A stretch of 64,000 nt of DNA. It comes from Melieria omissa. Lineage: Eukaryota; Arthropoda; Insecta; Diptera; Ulidiidae. The position numbers and the translations under genes were made by a program. The notes below the pieces were generated by a model that had not been told where the DNA came from, searched no databases, and saw only the letters and a program-made list of their open reading frames with translations. Each line of letters begins with the position of its first letter. Positions within the stretch are counted from its first letter, which is position 1. Location of the stretch: the NCBI GenBank assembly GCA_963971225.1, contig OZ020269.1, forward strand, positions 9,678,201 to 9,742,200, given 5' to 3'. Below, one piece after another: positions 47,651-58,885 of the stretch.

Positions 47651-48443
47651 CACTTTACTAGAATCATATTGCAAGAAACTGTAAGAACATTTTGAATAGA
47701 AGAATACAGATGAACAGAAGCAGAAGAACACTTTGATAAGAAAAAATGGCATCTACTTAAATTGATAAAATGTAAATTACTACCTCAACTAAGATCTTGA
47801 GGCCCACTGCGATGCTCGATTAGAAGCAATTTTTTTGCGAATTTATTTGAGTAAATAAAAGTGTGAATTTATATATACATATTTGTTTATTTATTCAGCC
47901 AAATGTACAATAAGACGTACTGACTAAGAGATAACATTAATAATAATTGGTAATGGTAATTATGAAAAAGATCTTAATTTAGTGAGGACGTCGTTTTTTG
48001 GCAGAGCGACATCGAAATCTGAGCATTCGTTTAACTTCGATAGGGCTCGCGAGCCTGCCGAGCATAGTTTGACCGGCAAAAAGCAATTAGGAAGGTGTTC
48101 GCATGCCGCAAGTTTCGGATTGGAACACTAAATCCGATTTTATATATTATATACATTCGTCCACAATATTTTGCCCAACTAGTTGTTAATTTTTTTATGT
48201 GAACAGGACTTCTTGCCGTAAAACTATATTCCTGACTTGGTAGTTAGAACTTTGTGAAGCATAGGAAAAGGTCAGTTGAACCCATCAGGTGAATGGTCGT
48301 TGATTTTTTCAAAGTTATCAATTTGTCATTAAAATCACAGTGCTCTCAATAGTGTAATTAACGCTACGCTACATACCATCAAATTTGTGTAATTATGACT
48401 CGTAACTACCCGTAAAATCATATCCACTTTTAAAACAAATATA
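47651..48443. other. AT-rich stretch, no supported gene
   Basis: No coding frame, RNA or repeat stands out between the LTR-like segment and the TA-flanked element. Confidence 0.4.
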
Positions 48444-49349
48444 TCGCACACGCACTACAAAAGTGACACAACTCAAAATTTTGCATTTTCGGGTTTATGT
48501 GTTAATACTGTGTACAATGCATAAATCTACCAATCAGCAAAAGCTCAGTGTATTTTGTTGTTGTTAAGTGTTGCAAAAATACAGTTAGATCTCTCTTCAT
48601 GTCAGGAGTTTGATGCTATTTGATCGCTGCAGCTCAATGCAAAAGAGTCCTAACTCAAATTGTGTCACTTTTGACGAAATACATTTTTGTTAAAGTTAAT
48701 CTTAAGCAAAATTCTGACAATTTTTGTAATGATTTATAATTATTAAAATCATGATACAAAAATATACAGGTAGAGTCAATGCGACAGATAAAAATAAAAT
48801 TGACAATTGGAAAAAAATATTTGTTTACAAATTTTGTACTACTATTTTTATTTTTGCTACAGAGCTGCAATTCCACAGAATCAGTTATGTAGTATATCAT
48901 TCAGTTACTCTATTTTTTACTTGTTTTTGCACCCTTAAAATTTTATTTTTATTTGTCAAAAAAGCAAATGACTTTTAATTTTGCTCGATTGAATCTACCT
49001 GTATATTTTTGTATCATGATTAAAATTAATTATGAATTTCCAAAATGTTTCTTTCAACTTTCTGTCATTTATAATTATTAAATTCAGAAAAAGTGGCATA
49101 ACTTGAAATAATTCGGTAATTATTAAATTAAAATATCATCAAAACAGTCGCAACCCAAATTTTTGCATTTTCTAGTGTAAAATAAAAAAACAATTTTTGC
49201 AACTTATCATAAAGCATAAGCTGTAAGGATTTTCTACTGAACGGTCTATATGTTATTTAAAAAATGTTTATTTAGCTCAAAAATAGTTTTTTGCGTTTCC
49301 TGAAAAATCAAAAATTTTTAGTTGTGTCACTTTTGTTGTGTGTGTGCGA
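48444..49349. mobile_element. Tc1/mariner-like non-autonomous element (906 bp)
   Basis: TA dinucleotides (48442-48443 and 49350-49351) flank termini that match over about 48 bp in inverted orientation. Both contain TCGCACAC, then ACAAAAGTGACACAACT and AAAATTTT. The GTGTCACTTTT motif also recurs inside near 48665. TA duplication suggests the Tc1/mariner superfamily. Transposase sequence is absent, and a second element (48750-49018) has jumped into it. Confidence 0.75.
48750..49018. mobile_element. P-element-like MITE (269 bp)
   Basis: The termini are 31-bp inverted repeats differing at one position. They begin CATGATACAAAAATATACAG and are flanked by an exact 8-bp duplication attaaaat (48742-48749 and 49019-49026). 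The P element of Drosophila also has 31-bp terminal repeats beginning CATGAT and makes 8-bp duplications. The interior has no transposase. It is nested in the TA-flanked element. Confidence 0.8.
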
Positions 49350-51054
49350 TATATACAAACATATACAAGAACAACAATAACATTGTTTGTTTTTTGGTAT
49401 TGCAAACTATTGTGGCATATTTTTTTATTATATATTTTTCTATAAAAAATTACAGTATTCAATTATATAATATGTTGAATTCATGTATAAATTAATAAAT
49501 GAAAAATCCACTATCAATGCAATTTATGCACAATTTATCTTTAGTTGTTTTTGTTTTTTTCTCTATTTTGTGTTGTTGTTTGGTACGAATTGTCCTCGAA
49601 CGCTGTTGACATTCCCTGCGCGGGTGTCCAATACCCAGCGAACTATGTCACGCAGCAATTCGAGTCAAGCTAAATTTGACTGGCTGACTTGCTGCGTTGG
49701 TTGGCTGGTCGACGCATTCGCCCACCTGTGGCCGCTTAGCGCACCCAACTCAACAGCTGCCACAACATTTCAGGCCAAAACTGTTGACTTGATTTTCATT
49801 GCGCTGTTTACCTGTTTTTTTCTCTCCCTTCCAGTTCAGTTCTGTCTTTTTGCCAACAGTAAATGCCTTTTTCACAAAATTGTTGTATGTGTTTGAATGT
49901 TGTTGTTGTAATGTGCAAGCAACCCTTTTGTAAATAGTATTCAAATTCCTTTTTTTCTGCTGTGTGTTTTTCGTGAAGCATGGCGGCCGTGAGGTGTGTG
50001 TGTGTGTTAGTTATTGTTGTTGTTTCGTTTTGTTTGTTATTTTTTCCCTTTGCATTTACTCTAATCGAGCGCGCAAAAAGGCCTAAAGATACAACATACA
50101 TACTGACATACAACAACACGCAAAAAAATGACTAGAATAGAATGGAAATAAAATAAAATATAACAAAACCGACGACGCGCACAAATAACATCTGAAAATT
50201 GCGGACAGACAGCGCGATGTTATCTTATCTTGATGTTAATTGGTTTCCATACCGACGCCAACCAACAACCACCAACCAACCAGCCTGGCACCCGGCCGAC
50301 CGGCCAACCAGCCAGCCAGCCAAGCTACACCAGTAGACCAGCCATTGTGCGTTTGTGCGCGCGTTGTGCTTCTATGGCTCTTAGTGCCATTGTTGTTATT
50401 GTGCTGGTTGTTTCGTGTATTTGGCGTTGGTTTTCGGTTTTTTTTTCCTTTTTCACTACATAGTTCAGAATCCGTGCGAGACTTTTCAGCTGGCACTTTC
50501 GATGCGGCACAGTGTGGCAGTGTGCTACGGCAATTCAACTGGTGACTTTGCCAATGCCGGCCAGTTCGGTTTCAGTTGGCCTAAACGCAATTCACACCTC
50601 TGTGAGTGCAAATGTCGGCGAGAGTGAAACTGTGTGCGCGAAAGTAAATTAATTGAAAGTTGAACGAAAACAAAGTTGGGAATTTGCATAAAAACAAATC
50701 AAGTACAACTAATTCTAAGCAACTACATAAATTAATAAATGAGTAAAATGTTGTGAACAACGGTTAAACGTTTTAAGAATTTTGTCAACACAACATATGT
50801 CAAAAGTTGAATTATGTATTTAATGAAATATTACAAAATTAAAGAAGTTTTGAGTTTTGTGTTTGAATTATTTTGAGTTTGCGCAGAACAACTTCAAATT
50901 TGGCGCTTAGATGCAGTTCAAAAACACTTGTTGCATCTTTGGCATTGCTGATTATTATTTGAAGAAAACAACTACAAGTAAACAAATCAACAAAAAATAC
51001 ACAAGTTAAATTTATAAAATAAACATTCAACAACAAGTGGTGGCGCAACAAGTG
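49350..51054. other. Upstream region of the 51-kb candidate first exon
   Basis: AT-rich up to about 49580, then mixed composition with GTT/AAC repeats and a CCAACCAGCC-rich patch at 50255-50345. It may contain the promoter and 5' UTR of the candidate exon at 51055, but no core promoter motif was convincingly identified. Confidence 0.3.
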
Positions 51055-51097
51055 ATGTACTGTGGCACAAACGGCGGCATGTACTTCAAAAGGCACA
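51055..51097 (+). CDS. Candidate alternative first exon of the PDE8-like gene
   Basis: ATG at 51055 opens MYCGTNGGMYFKRH, ending in phase 1 at a strong donor (A|GTAAGTAT). The phase 1 end fits the acceptor of the exon at 59424, giving ...FKRHS followed by TSGASG. A second in-frame ATG lies at 51079. The upstream frame is closed at 51007. The exon is very short, so the call rests on donor strength, phase and location. It could also be a chance GTAAGT. Confidence 0.35.
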
Positions 51098-51359
51098 GTA
51101 AGTATCCGGCGCGGTTTGGCAGTAGCGCTGCTCGTACGCTGCCGGCTCAATTGCCAACGCGATTCGCTTCCTTCCTGCCGTAGTGGCGCATTGGTAAATC
51201 TGCCAATCTTGTTCTGCCACCCATATTTCAGCGAGCTTTTCGCTGTGTGCTCGTCGGCCCCATGCGCCCTCGCATTCTGTGCCGTTTTGCTCTTATCTAA
51301 ACAATTTATTGATTTTTGTTTAGATTACGACTTGAAGTAAGATAAGAGACCTGTAGCTA

Positions 51360-51422
51360 TCATCATCATTTTTCTCATCGCCATCGCCATCTTCATCGTC
51401 ATCATCATCATCATCATCATCA
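51360..51422. repeat. ATC trinucleotide microsatellite
   Basis: Mostly CAT/ATC units, with CGC and TTC interruptions, end in eight uninterrupted copies. The Asp-rich frame on the other strand is a by-product. Confidence 0.9.
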
Positions 51423-51744
51423 GCCTTTATATGTGCGCATATCAAGTCCGTATGTGAATGTTTGTATACATTAGATACTTGAAAAATATATATTTTTGTT
51501 CTTATGAAATACACCGCCGCAATTAATTTCATATCACCGCCAAGATAGAAAATTTTTAGTCAAAAATTCATCAAAATTTGTTTCATTATGAAAGTCTGCA
51601 GTTGTTTTGTATGTCTTTTTGTTTACTACGGAAATGTTTACGGCCCTCACGTTTCAGTTCCAGCTAGCAACTAAAATTATTGACAACACTGATTGACTTT
51701 CACTTAAAATGCACTCGAGTTCAATTTGCCATATCGCGTGTTGC

Positions 51745-51806
51745 GGTCTGATGTGATGCGATATGATGCGATGCGATGTGATGTGAAGTGAGGTGAAGTG
51801 CTATGC
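51745..51806. repeat. Degenerate GATGY pentamer repeat
   Basis: Successive units GATGT, GATGC, GATAT, GATGC and GATGC grade into GAAGT and GAGGT. This gives a 5-bp periodicity over about 60 bp. Confidence 0.8.
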
Positions 51807-52260
51807 TGTGTTGGGCTGGGCTCTTGTCGTGTTCTCAACAAGCAGGCGTTGATTGTTGTGATTGGCGTTTGTTGTTGTTGTTATGGTTATGGCATTGTTA
51901 TCACCTGGGAATGTGACCATGCCACCAAATGCTACTTTTTGAGTCACTGCGCAAATTTGCGCAAATTGCCGCAATATGAATAACTGGACAACAATTTGCG
52001 CTTAACTGATAGCTAGACACCGCAATTTTAATGAGTTATCATGCGTTTTTTTGCTTAGATAATGTCATATCAGCAGTTGAAACAAAGTGTACCATAGTTT
52101 GACGAATGCTAGTCTGAGTTATAACATTAAACGCCCTTGTTTCAAATTTACAAAAAATATAAGAGGTCTTGTTTGTTAATGGCAAAAAGTCAGGTCAATA
52201 GGAGTGTTAGGTATATGGATTGAACAATGTCTGCACGCACGCTTAGCAACCAGAAAAATA

Positions 52261-52334
52261 ACGTTAACGGTGGCTGCCATGCAAAAGACGCACTTAAACC
52301 TATGTGGCCCGTTGTGATACCACAAATTTCACCC
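52261..52334 (-). mobile_element. 3' fragment of the 44-kb SINE family
   Basis: On the - strand it reads GGTGAAATTTGTGGTATCAC then AACGGGCC, and further on GGCAGCCACCG. This matches the 3' part of the SINE at 44342-44740 (GGTGAAATATGTGGTATCAC, AATGGGCC, GGCAGCCACCG), with a diverged spacer. The tRNA-like head and the CCTAACC tail are missing, so this is an old truncated copy. Confidence 0.75.
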
Positions 52335-53454
52335 AATCGCATACAGAAATATCCGAAACGTTATAAATAATGAAATATTTGCTTTATGCAGCTATAAAAT
52401 CATACAATTGAATCAACTGGCTATTCAGACATTTCTAAAAAAAAGTTGTATAAATTGAACTTGAGGCAAAGAGGCACAGAGGTTGGAATGAATGTCTAAC
52501 GTTGAGCGTTGCCTGCCTTAGCAAAAAAATTTTTTATAATAATTCGAAATTCGATAAAATAAAAAATTTTGTCATGTCACAAAACCCGATCTGCTACGCC
52601 ATAACGGAATATATAAATAATATTTTATATTATTTACATACCAATTACTTTTCATCCTCGCAAATCTTCACGCCATTCATTGCGTGTTTACTTCTTATTC
52701 TCTTGTTTACCTCCGCATATCTCTATCGACATTCATTCACGTGAATTTATCATTGACGGCAGCTGAAAAATTGTTGTCTTGGCTTTTATTGCGTGCGACA
52801 GCTGCTTCAGGGTTAACACATCAATGTTGGTGCATATGTAAAGTATACGCAATAGATCTGTACACGTTTGTCAAGTGGCGAGAGTGTACCTTCAATTTAT
52901 TCACATCATATTTCACCACGTGTCCAACAGCGTTGCATTGCTTACGTGCTCGTGAATATTTCAAGGGGCCTGCAAAGGGCAACTGGCTGGCAGCTGAATG
53001 TATTTGAACGGAGATATTGATAGCATTTATAGGTGTTTTAGAGCCATAAATTGTCAATGCCTCATTGAACAACGTTGGCTGTGTTATGTCATCAAGTTTA
53101 AAGTTGCAGCAACTCAAATTGAGACGTTGCAAAGTCATTGATAACTAAATTCTGTTATTCACAACTTTCATGAAGCATACAAAACAAATGATTTCATGGC
53201 TTTAAATGATTTCAGCTAATTCTTAAGATATTATAAAGGCCAATTATGTCTCTCGTCGTTTTATTTGTTCTTATTCCAAATTGAATAACGCAATTTTGAA
53301 TTTCAAGGGTTCAAACCCTCCCAAAACAATTTTTTACAAATATAATGGGTGTTTAAGGAAGCTGCCACTAGGTTCAGGATTTTAAAACAATCGTTTCTAG
53401 TTTTCCCATGACACAAAAAAGGTCTGTTTGGGTACGGATAATTTGTACGAATTA

Positions 53455-54675
53455 GTAGGGGAATGGGTCCGGTTGTGGGCACCTTTTTGTTTTTGGCTCA
53501 TAACTTTTTACCAAGTTCTTCTTAATCGGACATATGGACATCTATGGAAAGCTAGAAACCTTAGCTAACAAGTAATGACAAAAGTAAATCGATTCCGTCA
53601 AATAGAAAATTCTTTTTTTAAATTTTGTAAAGTAGTCATTTTTAACAAAAATTTTTTTTTGGTTCGGTTGTGGGCACCCTTGGAAAATCTGCTGGAAACG
53701 AGGAAATATTAAGAAAAACCAACACGAATATAGAAAAATATTAAGTTTTAATTATTTGAAGCACAATGCACGCATGTGAAGTAGCTGGTACGCATGTGGG
53801 CACATTTTAGATGGACGGGCATTTCAAAATGTAAGTGACCAAGTCATTCTCCTGGGCTGTCAAGAAGACCTAAAGTAAAATGAAATTCAACCTAATTAAT
53901 CAACACTCTTCAAGTCCTGTGACGTGAAGAAGGTGGAAAACACCAGTCAACCTGATTCGATAACATCCACGAAAAGAAGAAAAAGAAGAAAACACCACCG
54001 TCGACAGCTTTGATGTCTCCGAAATTTTCTTCCACCTTCTTTTTGTAGCGTTGGGAAATCGCATACGTTGCGGCAGTCGATTTTGTGGTTAGCTTATCTG
54101 CAGAACAATGTTAAATTACATCCAACACATTAAAAAAATATCGGATGATTTTTGTTATTTACCCTCGGAAGATATAGCTAAAACAACCAAAAAATGCGTT
54201 AAAAGACCATTTTTGATGAAATAACTTACCAAAACTTACAAAATCACTAAAAGACGGGTGCCCACAACCGAACTAATTGCGGTGCCCACAACCGAATTTG
54301 GCAGCCATTTTGAGAAGTAGTGAAAAATTTGTTCGGGGTAAACATATTGGTTGTAATCAATATTGGATCACAAAGTATAATAAATTTACTAAATAAAAAT
54401 GCATTTTACTCGCCTTCTCGATGGATTCACTTCGATTTATGACACCATTTAAAATGTTTAAAAAAATGTTTGTCTTCTTTTTTAAGCACAGAAAGATATA
54501 TATGGTCCCAGCACAAAGCAGGCGTGTCTGTTCGACTTAGTATTTGGCACAAAAAGATCGTGGTTCCATAATGAACAAATGGCCTTAGTCAAAAAAACCC
54601 AGCCTGCTTTCTATCAAGAGATACGAAGGGGTGCCCACAACCGAACTATGCCCACAACCGAACCTTTTACCCTAC
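53455..54675. mobile_element. DNA element with repeated GTGCCCACAACCGAA motif (about 1.2 kb)
   Basis: The motif CGGTTGTGGGCA occurs at about 53469 and 53664. Its reverse complement occurs at about 54259, 54281, 54632 and 54649, so copies on the two sides face each other. Both ends read GTAGGG followed by about 10 bases and then YCGGTTGTGGGCA, an imperfect 28-bp terminal inverted repeat. Subterminal repeats of this type usually bind a transposase. No transposase frame or clear duplication was found, so the superfamily is open. Confidence 0.65.
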
Positions 54676-55364
54676 AAATTTTTTCTGCATCCTGTTGTGT
54701 ACCTAAAATCTCTTGCAACGACAAAGAAACTGAGAGCGTAAAGTGGCAGTTCGTTATGTGAGAGCTTGGAAGTTTTTACTGGAGAAATTTTGTCCAGTAA
54801 CTTTCAGCCAGCAGGAAGGAGAACAAGAAAAGAATATGACTGGCTGCCATATGATCGACTGCAAAGACAAATAATTTTTGCAAAAATTCGAAGGCAAATG
54901 GAGCCAGCAAAGGATTTGTGCGGTCGCGACTCTGCTCACCCACAACCGTCGTGCTCAGTTTTACCTGCTGCAGTCCTACGGGTATAACCAAGAGTTAAAA
55001 CTTGCAAATTCTTACATATTTCCGTTTTTTTACTTTTTTGAATATTTTATATTTTTGGGAGCGCAAGCTGGCTTACTCTCGTCATATATTTTACTGAATA
55101 ATTTTTACTGGAAAAGTTCCTAAACAGACCTAAAATAAAGGTAGAACCGCTGTCAAGTTGTTTGACACTAAACGTGTTTATTGACGTGTTTCGTATTCGT
55201 AAAAAGTTTGAGTCGTGATGCCACTGCGATATAATATTAAATAAGAGATATCTAAGGTTCTAAGAATTAAAAAAATTGTTTCTTAAATTAACAAGGAATA
55301 TACCTTTCACTGTGACTAACATATGTTGGGCGAAAGTATAAAAATATTAATGCGAATTCAACAG
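54676..55364. other. Spacer with an unexplained open frame
   Basis: A - and + strand pair of short frames occupies 54766-54991, with GC content above the surroundings. The + frame includes NFQPAGRRTRKEYDWLPYD. I do not recognise it and no exon structure is evident. It might be a relic of a transposon protein. Confidence 0.25.
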
Positions 55365-57323
55365 CTCGACAAAAAATGGGTTCATCGCGTGCTCCTAAAA
55401 ACAAAAGTATTTTTTAGACTAATGTTCGGCTGCTGAACATGAAACTGAAAATCAAAAAATTTTCTTAAGGAGCGTTTTCGAAAAATCTTCGAAAAACCGG
55501 GTTTTTCCCCTCTTATTTCAGTTATGAGCACATATCTTGTAAACCAACCATCCGACTAACACAAGTGGCCTGTCGTTCAGAAGATAATTAACTAACCTTT
55601 CTAATGATATACAGATTGATAAAATCAGATAAGATTTGGGGAAGTAACTGACGGTGAAAGTTGTAAAAAAGTGAATTTTTCGACCAATTTCAAATATCAT
55701 AAATTTTCGAATACTTTTTTTTATGTGAAATAAATGATTTCCTCTGGTTTTAAAAACTTAGATGAAAGATATATTATTTGAACAAATATTAAGCCTAACA
55801 TCAATAGAATTGATAGAAAAATAACAAAGTTATAATGCACGGAGTGAAAACACCAACTTTTCATTTATTACACCGTGCGAACAAATGTTTTTATTTTTTC
55901 CGAGACCCATCCAAATGTTGATATAGACGTGAAACTAGAGGTAATTTATAGTATCCTGGCATAGTCAGTTTTTCAATTTCTGACTCAAAGTCCTTTTTAA
56001 AGGACTTTAAAATTTTAAGGACCTAAACATTTCAAATATTTTTTTAAATATATGCGGTAGTGCAATGATGAAGATATGGGTATCAAATGAAAGAGGAAAA
56101 TTGTATCCTTTTAACTAAATTTTCTATTTTGAACTTTCAGTACCAAAATATGTCAGGTATGGAAAACATAAATGTTTTGGATCTCAGTCTGTAGATTCAT
56201 ACATCTAAATTTTTTTCTATTTCAAAGTTCTGAAAGTTCAAAATAGAAAATTTAGTTAAAAGGAGACAAATTTCCTCTTTTATTTGATACCCATGTCTTC
56301 ATCATTGCACAATCGCAAATATTAAAAATAAATATTTTAAATGTGTATGTCCTTAAAATTGTAAAGTCCTTTAAGAAGGTTTTTGGGTCGGAAAATGAAA
56401 AACTGACTATGACCTCTAGTTTCATGTCTATATCAACATTTGGATAGGTCTCGGAAAAATTAAAAAATTTTTTCACACGATGTAATAAATGAAAAGTTGG
56501 TTTTTTCACTCCGTGCATTATAACTTTATAATTTTTCTTTCAATTCTATTGATGTTAGGCTTAATATTTGCTCAAATAATATATTTGTCATGTTGGATCT
56601 TAAAACCAGAGGAGCTCATTTATTGTATCTATAAAAAAAAACATTCGAAAACATCTCATTTTTGAAAATGGTCAAAAAATTCACCTTTTTTACAACTTTA
56701 ATCGTCAGTAACTTCCCCACATCTCATTGGATTTGAACAATCTATATATATAATCTATCTGGCAGCCGCCGTGGCTCAGTTGGTTAGTGCGCGGTCCAAC
56801 GAATCGCATGCAGAGCGACGCAAGATCGAATACTGCATGTAGTAACACCTAAAACAAATAACGGGAAACTCGTTTTCTCTTTCGGTGGCTGTCCTCTCAG
56901 CTGGAAATGGCAAACCTCTGAGAGTAAAAATTGCCTATGAAAAAGCTCCCAACCTGCCGTTCGGAACCGGCATAAAACTGTAGGTCCCTTCCACCGGCGT
57001 AAAAAATTCACACGCACAACACGGGTGGTTGCGGGAAGCTAGGCCTTAGTCTCGCGTAAGCGGGCTGTCGTGCCAATCAATTAATTAATATAATGTTAAA
57101 AAGGTAAGTTAATTACCTTCTGAACGACGGATCACATGTGTTAGTCGGATGGTTGGTTTACGAGATATGTGCTCATAACTGAAATAAGAGGGAAAAAACG
57201 TGTTTTTCGAAGATTTTTCGAAAACGCTTCTTAAGAAAATTTTTTGATTTTCAGTTTCGTGTTCAGCAGCCGAAAATTTGTCTAAAAAATACCTTTATTT
57301 TTAGGAGCATTTTTCGTGTCGAG
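55365..57323. mobile_element. Large foldback element (2-kb palindrome) with nested SINE
   Basis: The left arm (55365-56140, 776 bp) and right arm (56230-57323) are reverse complements along their whole length, around an 89-bp loop (56141-56229). Matching blocks include TTTTAACTAAATTTTCTATT, GCACGGAGTGAAAA, CCTAACATCAATAGAATTGA and GTTATGAGCACATATC. The arms have diverged by substitutions and small gaps. The right arm is longer only because a SINE is inserted in it. The outer ends share CTCGACA and TGCTCCTAAAAA. No long coding frame exists. It is a foldback or long-TIR DNA element. Confidence 0.85.
56763..57091 (+). mobile_element. Second tRNA-derived SINE, inserted in the palindrome arm
   Basis: The head CCGCCGTGGCTCAGTTGG has a tRNA A-box form, with a B-box-like AGATCGAATAC about 50 bp later. 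The body shares TGGCAAACCTC, CCGTTCGGAACCGGC and ACTGTAGGTCCC with the SINE at 44 kb, but the tRNA-like head and the 3' end (GTGCCAATCAATTAATTAA) are different. The two are therefore families with a common core. The insertion site is known because the left palindrome arm preserves the empty sequence. A short ATATAAT may be the duplication. Confidence 0.8.
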
Positions 57324-57453
57324 TAGTGTAATTTATTGCAGTATTAAACAACATTTTCAATAGATTTTCTAACAGTACCGTAGCACATTTATAAAGGAGA
57401 ACACAAAAAAATCATTAGGTGTCAGATGCACAACATGGTGGCTAAGAAGAAGC

Positions 57454-57483
57454 ATTGGCTCTACCTGTATTTTTTGTATCATG
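57454..57483 (-). mobile_element. Isolated P-element-like terminus
   Basis: Read on the - strand it starts CATGATACAAAAAATACAGG and continues TAGAGCCAAT. It is nearly identical to the 31-bp terminus of the MITE at 48750-49018. I could not find a partner end within the neighbouring kilobases, so this copy is truncated, or its other end is too diverged. Confidence 0.6.
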
Positions 57484-58557
57484 AGTTTTTCGTTTGGTTG
57501 AAGGGTAAATATTGATGCCATCGTTTTGGAACGCTTTCAAACAGCTGAGTCTAATATTTCTCTGCAGTTTATATGCAATATTGAATATATTCATTTTGTA
57601 ATAGCAATGAAAAAGTCTCAATAGAATAATCACAAACAATATAATGCAGTAAAAAGTAGGTTTAAGTTCAACTAAACCCAAATATTCATTCAATTCTAAA
57701 CTGTCAGCTGGCGAAAGCTCGCTGTCAGCTTCATTTCATTTCTGCCTGTTCCTTTTTCTAAATTGCCAAAGCTCGACATTCAGTCAGATACCTCATCTTC
57801 ACTTCTACAACACTCGCTGCTCGTCGTTAATGTCGTCACCTTGTAATCGGAGCAGCAATGGCACCGCCAGCTCTGCTCGCCGTGCCACATGGTCCCCAAC
57901 TAAGAGTCGAATCTAGCTATTTACAACCATGCCCTGCAACAAGTTTCATTGGGTATCGTGAAATATAAACACCAAATGCCAAAGTATCATAAGAAAAGTC
58001 GGAAGAGAGAAAAATCAAAAGTCGACAAATATTTTTCCCTCAATGATGCAAACTGAAGGCATTTAAATGTCACAACAAAATCGGAAAAAGGAAAGGTACA
58101 GATACAATAAGTCGAAATCACGCACGCGAGGTAAAATATCAACAATAACCGGAACATGACCAAAGTCTGGACTATAACTATAACGATTTTTTCTAATCAT
58201 TTCCGACTTCCAACGCGCAACTGTTGAATTCGCAAAATAAAAACACAAAAATTGAATATAATTTTCAAATTAAAAATGCACAAATGTTGCAAAAAACGGC
58301 TCCAATAACACAACCTCACCGATGTCTTCCTGCGGCCACATGCAGCAGCGAGTAGGAATGCGACTAGCGAAGGTTCACGCGAGAGACCGAGCCAGTCGTC
58401 GCAATCGAATTCGACATATCTGCAAAAAGCGCAGGCAACGACGACGTCGACGACGCCATCGGCCAAAACGTCGTTAACTCAGAAATGCTCATCGCTCGCC
58501 GAGGATCAGCAACCGCAACAGCAACAGCAACAGGAGCTAACGGCGTACGCCGTGTGT
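57484..58557. other. Upstream part of the 58-kb exon
   Basis: From 57700 the composition becomes richer in G+C. The frame of the coding exon at 58558 stays open back to 58309 without an ATG, and reads Ser/Thr-rich and then Gln-rich (EDQQPQQQQQQELTAYAV). This part may be 5' UTR of a first exon or the start of an internal exon. Confidence 0.4.
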
Positions 58558-58885
58558 ATGCGACCGCCATGCATGGCAGACAGAATGGCGAGTCGAATAC
58601 GCGCGACAGGCTACAGCGACAGTCTGTTGAGGGCCGGCGGCGTTGTGCGGTTACCGACAGATCGCGCGGCACGTGCCTTACAGGCCGCCCAAATGCACCA
58701 GCAGCGCCGCACACACTCAGGAGAGCAGAGCGCCGACTTGCATCCATCCATCTCCAACCTGCCACCCCACCTACCGTTCGTCGATAGCACTACCTATCGT
58801 CCTTCAAGTCCTCTCATTCCGGCACGGGTGCCGGTGCCGGTGGCCACCCAGGGGCGACCGAATCCGCGCTTCGACGAATATTACG
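58558..58885 (+). CDS. Candidate alternative N-terminal exon of the PDE8-like gene
   Basis: ATG at 58558 begins MRPPCMADRMASRIRATGY. The 109 codons end in phase 1 at donor G|GTAAGC (58886). The acceptor at 59424 takes phase 1, giving ...DEYYG then TSGASG. The frame has strong GC-rich codon bias and ends with PNPFDEYY-type residues (actual: RPNPRFDEYY). The exon could equally be internal, because the frame is open upstream to 58309 and an acceptor-like ATGCAG ends at 58345. No domain is recognised. Its role would be an isoform-specific N-terminus. Confidence 0.55.

Larger units (their letters stand above)
51098..53454. other. Intronic stretch with microsatellites and a SINE tail
   Basis: Besides the ATC and GATGC repeats and the SINE tail annotated separately, no gene is seen. 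Short frames near 52500-53010 are AT-driven. Confidence 0.4.

Noticed and set aside
58364..58787. Antisense and alternative-frame readings over the 58-kb exon
   Set aside because: Only the frame from 58558 ends at a donor in the phase required by the 59424 exon. The others end without splice signals.
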